This document shows positions 56,854-64,000 of a stretch of 64,000 nucleotides of DNA, one piece after another. How positions within the stretch are numbered: position 1 is the first letter of the stretch; every line of letters begins with the position of its first letter. The position numbers and the translations under genes were made by a program. This DNA comes from Camillea tinctor (taxonomy: Eukaryota; Ascomycota; Sordariomycetes; Xylariales; Xylariaceae). The notes below the pieces were generated by a model. That model was not told the DNA's origin and did not search any database. It saw nothing but the letters and a program-made list of their open reading frames with translations. The DNA lies in the NCBI GenBank assembly GCA_022578605.1, contig MU394095.1:1-64000 (forward strand). The letters run 5' to 3'.

Positions 56854-59195
56854 ATGACTCGCCGAGCATCTTTGTCTAGATACCTACCTGGTATTGCCAG
56901 GGACGATTCCGACGATGAACTTGGTGATGATGACCACCCCTGGGAGTGGATATATTCGTCCTCCAAAGATGAGACCAAGAAGCGCATCCCCCGCCATCAA
57001 ATCATCGGCGCACGTATGGGTACCTTTGAGTGCTACCTCGGCGACTGTCTTCTTCTTAAAGCTGAAGGATCGAACGAGGCCTGGGTTGCTATTGTCACAG
57101 AGTTCATTGAGAGCGATCAGGATGGAGACATGGCCGCCGATTTCCTGTGGTTTTCCACCGAGAAGGAGATTCGCAATAGCGATAGGAAGAGGACTGACTT
57201 CCTTGTGGTTAGTCTATTTGATACAGACAGCATGGGGTTACTATACTGACAAGGAGGCTCTAGAATGAACTATATATCACTCCCACTTCCGATGTCAATC
57301 CCCTAGCGTCCATCAATGGCAAGGCTCAAGTCTTGTCTCATCAATCATTTCTACGTGAGTATCCGAGTGGCAAGGTTCCCCGGTCTTCCCCTGGTTACAA
57401 CAAGACGTTTGTCTGTAGGCGAGGCTGTAACATAAGGACCACGACATACACCAATGAGTTCAATTGGGATGATATCTACTCAGGGAAGCCGGAGGATATA
57501 GAGGACCTGTTGGAGCTGGTCCGAAGGGAAACCAAATCTACGAGGAAGAGACGAAGAGCCCAAGAAAACCCCACAGCAGCTATTAGTTCTACAAACTACC
57601 ATCCGGAAGGGGAAGATGACGCGGATGCATACCTCTCTGATGATGCTGTTCGCCACGAAGTTTCCACGCCACGTAAGAAACAAAAGACGATGCGTGTTGT
57701 CACGCCTTCCAACCGCAAGTGAGGCGAAATTTCAAATTTTTTTTTCCCTCTCTCTCTCTCTCAGTGTCTCATGAGATCCTCTGTATTAACCAGGTGTCCT
57801 AGAATCATGGTAAAAAAGGCTCTTGAGTTTACCCCTTTGGGAACTCGGATACTATCTCCCAGCCATCACCAATCCTCGCCTTTCCAGATCGCCCGTGCCC
57901 AGCTGCATGTTGCTTCGGTACCCACCAGCCTACCCTGCCGAGAGTCTGAGTTTTCCGTTGTGTACTCGCACCTCGAAGCGGCTATCACTGATGGATCTGG
58001 AGCTTGTATCTACATATCAGGGACACCGGGAACCGGCAAAACCGCTACCGTGCGAGAGGTCGTCTCACGACTCGACGATGCTGTACGGTCAGATGAGCTG
58101 GATGACTTTATCTTCGTGGAGATTAACGGTATGAAAATTACAGACCCCCACCAATCTTACTCGCTGCTCTGGGAGGCACTGCGGGGTCAGCGGGTGAGTC
58201 CGAGCCAGGCGCTCGACCTGCTTGAGCGCGAGTTCAGCACCCCAAGTCCCCGCCGTGTCCCCTGCGTCGTGCTGATGGATGAGCTTGATCAACTTGTGAC
58301 CAAGAATCAGAGTGTCATGTACAACTTCTTTAATTGGCCGGGCCTGCGGCATTCTCGCCTAATTGTGTTGGCTGTGGCCAACACTATGGACCTGCCCGAG
58401 CGTACGCTGAGCAACAAGATCAGCAGCCGTCTCGGCCTCACGCGCATCACTTTCCCAGGTTACAACCACGAGCAGCTCATGAAGATTATTCAGTCGCGGC
58501 TCGAAGGCGTCCCCGGCCACATTGTTGAGCCAGATGCCATCCAGTTCGCTAGTCGCAAGGTCGCCGCCGTGAGCGGCGATGCCCGTCGCGCTCTCGACAT
58601 TTGCCGTCGTGCCGTCGAGCTAGCCGAGGCCGATGTTCGAGTTGCGAACCCAGAACCCTCCACGCCGAGCAAGCGAGCCAAGGCCCTGATAGGCGAGGCC
58701 GACAAGGGGAAGAGTTCATCCAGAGGGAGGGTCACGATCGCAACGGTGAAGCGGGCGATCAATGAGGCCACAACAAACCCGCTGCAGCAGTATCTGCGTG
58801 CCCTGCCCTTTGCGTCTAAGCTGGTCCTCGCATCTATACTAGTGAGGAACGAGAGAACTGGACTGTCGGATAGCACCTACGGTGACGTGCTCGAGGAGAT
58901 GAGTCGGGCTTTACTGTTAGACGCCGGGAGTCGGCGGGTCGCCCTGGTCAAGGGTAATAATATGAAGAGCATTAATAGTCAGATGGGCGCTTATGCGCGT
59001 AAGCAGGATACGAGGCTTGCTCGTATCGCTGGGATTAACACGGCGGCTGTCGAGCTGACGGGGGCTGGGATTATCATTCTCGAAGGTCAGCGCGCGGAGC
59101 GGCCGAGCAAGGTACGACTGGCCGTGGGTGACGAGGAGGTCAAGCTAGCATTTCGTGACGACCCTGAAATCAAGGCCTTGGGTATAGCATTCTAA
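56854..59195 (+). CDS. ORC1: origin recognition complex subunit 1
   Basis: Three exons: 56854-57207, 57264-57718, 57794-59195; 736 residues. The N-terminal ~200 residues form a BAH domain (IGARMGTFECYLGDCLLLKA, FLWFSTEKEI, NELYITPTSDVNPLASINGKA, TFVCRRGCNI). A charged linker (TKSTRKRRRAQE, STPRKKQKT) follows. The AAA+ ATPase begins near 320: EFSVVYSHLEAAI, Walker A GTPGTGKT (~345), Walker B VVLMDELDQL (~430), sensor 1 LAVANTMD, sensor 2 GDARRALDICRRA; a winged-helix region ends the protein. ORC1 is the ATP-binding subunit that marks replication origins and, with Cdc6, loads MCM. The length is in the usual fungal range. MCB-like boxes upstream fit G1/S control. It is convergent with PRP46 (273 bp between stop codons). 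Confidence 0.96.
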
Positions 59196-59467
59196 ACTAG
59201 GTTGTATAATAGTAGTAATACACGAATTGTACATAGATACTTTTCTCCTAAAAACGCCTGATCTAGGCCTCCTCCCCGGCGCCCCCTTTGTTCATTACTC
59301 TCCCATACCCTGGGTAAAGGAAACATTCATCTCCAAGATAAAGCGATTAGATTGTAGATCGCTCTTTTATGTTGATAAGTATGTCTCGCATGTCTTAAAA
59401 TTAAATGCTACATATATCTTTCGATATACACCCGAGTCGTCCCTTCTCCGGACTACACGCCCACAAA

Positions 59468-60922
59468 CTAATATTTTTGTCGTCCCAAGCTGGGCTTCCA
59501 CTCGAGAGGGTGGGTTTCTTCGGTCGCCTTCTCGTCCTGCTTCCAGATCTTGATGGTCTTGTCTGCCTCGCCGACGATAAGACGCAGACCAGTGCGATCG
59601 AATGTTGAGCTCATAATGCCTGCTTCGGCATCAAGGGACCCCGGCTGCGCAATTGAGTCCAAGGACTGGAACCGGTGGCCCGTCTTCCAGTCCCAGAAGC
59701 TCATAGATCCGTTATCGCCGCCGGAAAACATGACGTCCTCATTCACAGCGAGCGAGTTGATGATAGCATTGTGACCCTCAAAGTTGCCCATAAAGGCTCC
59801 CTCAGGGCACTTCCACTGTTTGATGCTACCTGTGCTGCCGGTTGCGAAAGTGAACTCTGTAGGATGAAGGGCGAGGGCTCGAACACCCTTCTTGTGATGT
59901 GTGAGAACGCTCATAGTCTTACCTGCCGCAAGGTCCCATAGCCGAACCGTCGAGTCTAGAGATGCACTGATAACTTGGGGGTCTGATTCCTGGCACTTGA
60001 CATCTGCAACAGTCCCCCGGTGACCGGCAAGGACGTGGATATTGCTGCGTGTTCGCATGTCCCATACCCTAGCAACACCGTCTCTACCGCCCGTCACAAG
60101 CACATCGAGCGTAGGATGTAGTGATAATGTATACACGCCGCTCAAATGACCGTGATAATGTCGGATAACCTTGTTCGTCTCAAGATCCCAACACTTCACC
60201 ATTTTATCTTCGGCACAAGAGAACAGATATGGGTGGCGGGGGGATACAGCAAGGCCACGTACGGTCGAGATGTGGCCGGTCAGAGTCAATCGCAAATTGC
60301 CCGTGGCGAGATCCCAGATCTTGATTGTGCGGTCTCCGGCACCACTGGCAAACCACTGGTTGTGTGGCTCGACCGCAAGACTTCGTACCCAGCCCAAGTG
60401 GCCAGAGATGACTCTCATAAGCTTCCAGGGTGGGTGCCAGTCAGGCTTCATCTGGTGTGTAGCTTGAGCTCGAGCGACGCTTAGGGCTTGCGATGCCGAG
60501 TCGGCAGATCTCTGCGAGTTCAGAGGCGGCTTGCGGATTTGGACGAGAGCGGTTGCCCCGGGCTGAGGCGTGTTTGATGCGACGGTCGAGGGGCTCTCGG
60601 CGATACCTTCGATTAACTTCTGTGTCTTTTTCTCCTCTGATGTTGCGGCGGGCTCATTCATGACCAGCTTCTTCCCTCTCTTCCGCGCACTCATGGCCCG
60701 GGCCTGCTTCTGCTCAAGCGCGGGAGGGAGTTCCACTAGATCTCGATATTCGGTATGGAAACGGATGGATAACGCGTCCTTCTCATGTTGCGCTTCAATC
60801 GGGCCGGTGCTTAATCTCAATCTTTTCCTTATTGATTCGTCGGTCGACTGTGCGAATAGTGATTTCGACCGTTTCGCGTTCTGTAAGATGCGAGACCTGA
60901 GGTCGGGCTGGACGACTTCCAT
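59468..60922 (-). CDS. PRP46: pre-mRNA-splicing factor Prp46 (PRL1/PLRG1 family WD40 protein)
   Basis: Single exon, 484 residues. A charged N-terminal region ([24 protein letters not shown]) precedes a seven-bladed WD40 propeller from about residue 170: [100 protein letters not shown]. The motif [15 protein letters not shown] is typical of PRL1/PLRG1/Prp46. It is a core member of the Prp19-associated (NTC) complex in the activated spliceosome, in the nucleus. Lack of introns is unusual next to its neighbours. It ends KPSLGRQKY. Confidence 0.95.
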   Translation of the reverse strand: MEVVQPDLRSRILQNAKRSKSLFAQSTDESIRKRLRLSTGPIEAQHEKDALSIRFHTEYRDLVELPPALEQKQARAMSARKRGKKLVMNEPAATSEEKKTQKLIEGIAESPSTVASNTPQPGATALVQIRKPPLNSQRSADSASQALSVARAQATHQMKPDWHPPWKLMRVISGHLGWVRSLAVEPHNQWFASGAGDRTIKIWDLATGNLRLTLTGHISTVRGLAVSPRHPYLFSCAEDKMVKCWDLETNKVIRHYHGHLSGVYTLSLHPTLDVLVTGGRDGVARVWDMRTRSNIHVLAGHRGTVADVKCQESDPQVISASLDSTVRLWDLAAGKTMSVLTHHKKGVRALALHPTEFTFATGSTGSIKQWKCPEGAFMGNFEGHNAIINSLAVNEDVMFSGGDNGSMSFWDWKTGHRFQSLDSIAQPGSLDAEAGIMSSTFDRTGLRLIVGEADKTIKIWKQDEKATEETHPLEWKPSLGRQKY

Positions 60923-61482
60923 GGTATAGAGGTCAATGGGATGTTATTGGATGTATCTTTGATGGAGGACTTGGCAACGTGTGTAGGGATTTTGATTTTG
61001 ATTTTTTTTTAATAATACTTTTTTGAGCACTTAAAAAAGTCCAAGTTCAATCTCGAGAGGTGAATGTACTGACACAGCCGGAGGATTGGGTAGAAGAACT
61101 TGATGCGCCCGTGGTGTTGAAAGTGTTGAGAAATAATTGATAAGTATAATTCATAAATGTTCTAGGTTAGGTACCTGCAGGCAGGTACCGTACAGTTCTC
61201 GTATGTACATACCCACCATGATCCTGTTATACGAATATGACCGCTTACTCGCATAAATGCATATAATCATATAATTATATATATTATATATATCTCTCCT
61301 CTAGTTTGGTGCTTCTCCCCATCTTGTCCTTTTTATTCCCACTACATCTATTGATGTTATACGACCGAGATTAAGGACACAGCAAGAGTACTATTGGCTA
61401 TTTGAGTGCAAGCGCCATCTATACTGTGGTGAAGTCTGTGCAAGTCTACTTAGTTTACCTTTCTTTGTCGTATTCCCACAAT
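60923..61482. other. intergenic region between divergent PRP46 and NAS6
   Basis: About 560 bp acting as the upstream region of both genes. It contains a TA-rich stretch at 61260-61295 and pyrimidine-rich tracts close to the NAS6 start. No defined site recognised. Confidence 0.5.
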
Positions 61483-62809
61483 ATGGCTTCGGACCAGTCC
61501 AAGTATGCCATCCACGCAGCGGCAAGAGAAGGAAAAGGTATGTCCAAATGAAAAGTTCTCGTATACAAGGCTTTGATACTGATTTCCCCCCCCTTAAGTG
61601 ACTGTTGTAGAGGCGCTGCTTAATGTAAGCTTACCATATGATCATACTACCCCCCGAAGGCCCGGTTTAGACTGAGCATCTGAGCAGGCAGATCCTAAAC
61701 TGGCCCACCTCAAGGATGACGATGGTCGTTTGCCCATTCACTGGGCTGCATCTTCTAACCAATACGCTATAGCTCTCATGCTAGCCCAGCAGAAATCGTT
61801 CAACCCCGATGTGGAGGTCAGTGCAGTCCGCTCTGGTTGGTGTATGTACCAATGCAATACAGTCTAATCCAAACCTCAAACAGGACGATAGCGGCTGGAC
61901 GCCCTTGATGATTGCTGCAAGTGTTAAAGACGGCGATTCCGTAGTAGATCTGCTATTGAGTAGAGGCGCCGATGTGAACCAGAAAAGTAGGCCTACTCGT
62001 CCTTTACACACCGGTCGAGTGACTAGTTACATGTAGAGAGGGCTAACTTGCCTCCCCCTTTTCCTTCTAGATAATAATGGGCAGGTACGTCTATGAACTA
62101 GTATAGGTATAGGTTACCTTCTACACGGGATATTTTCTGATATAGGACCAGACTGTTCTCCATTTTGTCGCTTCCAAGAATAATCTCGATGTTGCCCGCA
62201 AGCTGTTTGACAGCAAGCCGCCAGCATCTACTCGAGTGCGCGACAAACGCGGCCAGTATCCACTCCACCGAGCCGCTGCCATCGGCTCAGTACCTATGCT
62301 AAAACTGCTACTCGAGAATCGTAGTCCTCTGAACGCAACTGATAACGTGGGCTACACTGCCTTGCAGTGAGTGGTTTCTGCTCGTTTGTCCTTCCCTTCT
62401 TTCTTAAGCCTTGTTTCGGGAGCGAAATTCATCCATCATGGCTAGGCTTGTGAGTTTCGACTCCCGAGACAGTCTGGAGAGTAAACAAGTTACTTTATAT
62501 AGCAATTATTGACACTATTTGTTACAGTCATGCTATCGCCGAAGGTAATGGTAAGTTTTCTCATAAGTTAGCTGTAGAGTGCGACGGCCATAGTAACGCG
62601 AATATAGGGGCTGCTGCCATAGCGCTACTGAAGGCCGGGGCCGAGACCGACAAGCGAGATTTTGATGGTCACATGGCTCTCGATCTTGCCCCTGACAAAG
62701 AGGTTCGTACACCTGTGTCTAACCGCTAAAAAAAACTAACCTAACATGGAATTGCTAGGTTCGCAAGTACATTGAGAGGGAGGCGGAAAATGAAGGCATC
62801 GATCTTTGA
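61483..62809 (+). CDS. NAS6: 26S proteasome assembly chaperone Nas6 / gankyrin (ankyrin repeats)
   Basis: Nine exons: 61483-61537, 61599-61624, 61688-61816, 61884-61986, 62071-62084, 62146-62366, 62528-62550, 62608-62702, 62759-62809; frames agree at all joins, 238 residues, close to yeast Nas6 and gankyrin. Ankyrin repeats run throughout: KYAIHAAAREGK, DDDGRLPIHWAASSNQYAIA, DSGWTPLMIAASVKDGDSVV, DQTVLHFVASKNNLDVA, RGQYPLHRAAAIGSVPMLKL, VGYTALHHAIAEGNGAAAIA, DGHMALDLAPDKEV. The protein binds the C-domain of Rpt3 and guides assembly of the 19S base. Exon density is high for a 1.3-kb gene. Exon 5 is only 14 nt, and intron 6 (62367-62527) is an introner-like element candidate. Confidence 0.93.
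62367..62527 (+). mobile_element. introner-like element candidate 3 (NAS6 intron 6)
   Basis: 161-bp intron splitting a His codon of TALHHA. It contains TTTCGGGAGCGAAATTC and GAGTTTCGACTCCCGAGAC as stem arms, GGCTAGGCTTGTGAG between them (compare GGCTAGGTGTATGAA in the NRPS intron at 15103-15260), and TATATAGCAATTATTGAC before TTACAG. It is the longest of the eight NAS6 introns. Confidence 0.65.
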
Positions 62810-62936
62810 ATGACCTGCTTCTACTACAAACAAAATGCGCTAGTAATGAAGTTGTCCCGCCATTTTTGCATTGTAACCAAGAAAATAATAGATTACATCC
62901 AGATAGGACAAGTTGGAGCCGAGAAAATGGCCTCCT

Positions 62937-64000
62937 TTACTTGATCGTCCGCTCTACTAGGTCTCTGTACATTGCTTTGACGTCCTGAACATCGGCGCGC
63001 AACTCCTCGACCAGCTCACTCTTCTCCCCTAGCATCTCTAGAGTGGTCTGATATCTCTCGTTGATGTCGGACACTTCCTTCTCAAGTTCTTCGACCTTCT
63101 TTATTGCTGCTTTACCCGCCTCCACTTCTTTGATGAGGGTGACAATCTCCCCGCGTGCTTCATCTCGCTGACTCGATATCCGGGAAAGCTCTTCTTTTGC
63201 TGCCACCTTCTCACTTTCTAACCGCCGGATAGCGGCGCTCATCCTTTCGACAAGCTGTACTGACGGGCCAGCAGTCATAGTTGAGACAGAAACCATGTCC
63301 TGCAGAACGTTCTGGGGAGAAGCTGACCTCTCAAGGCCCTCAAAAATCTCATCCCTATCTCTATCTGCAGCATTGGTCGATGGAGAAGCCAGTAGATCCA
63401 GGCCGCTAGGTAGAGATGGTGGTGTGCCTATCTGGGCTGAAGATATGGGGAAAAGGGGGGATCGTATCGGGGGCTGGGCCGATGGCCGTCTTGCGGATGA
63501 AGGTCTCTCGCTTGGGCTTGGTTCGCCATTACTAGAGGGCGCCGAGGTCTTGCAGAACCTTGTTGAGTAGGTTTGCAACCCAAGGAAGTCGCTGCTGAAC
63601 GTCCTCTGCGGTGCAGCTAGCAAGGGAGATTCGGGACGACTCCCATTTCGGAAGGCGGTGGTAGGAAGATCCTCCAACCAGTTCCGTCTATCGGTATCCG
63701 GCCTATCGGGCTTTTCTTCTTTCCACGCCGCTTGTTGCCTTTCCAGATCAGCCTTCGTTTCTGCTAACGCGGCCTCGGCCTCTTCTGCTCGTTTGCGAAG
63801 CGATTCGAATTGGGATTGGTATGAGGATAGATCACGTTGAACGTTTGGTAGTTGGGTTTTCGCTTCCTCTAGTTCCTCCTCTTGACGCTTGGCACGTGAA
63901 GCCTAAAGTAAACGAATCGTCAGCGATGATCGTATTCCCTCTCAACTACTAGAGCACATACCGTTTCCCGAGCCTTTCTCCTCATCTCAGATTCTCGTCG
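62937..64000 (-). CDS. TMF/Sgm1-type Golgi coiled-coil protein, C-terminal part (5' end outside the window)
   Basis: Minus-strand gene with its stop at 62937. Exon 62937-63902 (322 codons) and a partial upstream exon 63962-64000 are joined by a 58-59 bp intron (GTATGT donor, TTTAG acceptor). Translated order: a long coiled coil (RAKRQEEELEEAKTQ, LRKRAEEAEAALAETKADLE), a Ser/Pro-rich linker (PSPSERPSSARRPSAQPP), a second coiled coil and the C-terminal TMF signature (TTLEMLGEKSELVEELRADV, then MYRDLVERTIK). Proteins of this family (TATA element modulatory factor, yeast Sgm1) are Rab6/Ypt6-binding golgins at the Golgi. Only the C-terminal third or less is in the window, so size and start cannot be given. 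Confidence 0.85.

Overview
The window reads as nuclear DNA of a filamentous ascomycete (Pezizomycotina). Evidence: short GT-AG introns (about 50-160 bp), a very large multimodular NRPS, fungal-type ORC1, Prp46, Nas6 and TMF/Sgm1 genes, and very AT-rich blocks whose repeat copies differ mainly by C-to-T and G-to-A transitions, as left by repeat-induced point mutation (RIP). The class is not resolved. There is no CRISPR, bacterial operon or viral gene. Ten N at 55952-55961 mark an assembly gap.

Layout. (1) 942-16369: one six-exon NRPS of 4,969 residues on the + strand. (2) 17.5-37.9 kb: an AT-rich block of nested retrotransposons: LINE-like elements up to 6.2 kb, a tRNA-headed SINE-like family and a MITE-like element. 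Several junctions carry 13-15 bp target-site duplications (TSDs), so insertion order can be read. (3) 37.9-47.9 kb: accessory genes among repeats: a nitronate monooxygenase, a heme dioxygenase of the IDO/PrnB superfamily, a fungal 7-TM 'rhodopsin-domain' protein and an FMO-like monooxygenase. (4) 48-50.3 kb: a second AT-rich repeat block. (5) 50.4-64 kb: a Dabb-GFA fusion, prefoldin subunit 5, a conserved hypothetical, then the housekeeping run ORC1, PRP46, NAS6, TMF1/SGM1 (5' end outside the window).

How it fits together. The right part is a euchromatic core. The left and middle are a repeat-rich accessory compartment where the NRPS and several oxidative enzymes sit on either side of RIP-mutated DNA. 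Whether they form one dispersed secondary-metabolite pathway cannot be decided from sequence.

Most notable observations: (a) three introns, two in the NRPS and one in NAS6, share a sequence and a stem-loop, as introner-like elements do; (b) a three-level nest (SINE in LINE in LINE) with TSDs at two levels and the SINE's empty site preserved in the second LINE copy; (c) SINE and LINE share a 3' tail; (d) the SINE has a tRNA-like head with intact pol III boxes followed by three conserved hairpins. Exon joins were worked out by hand; for ten of the eleven genes frames agree across all joins given, and exceptions are stated.
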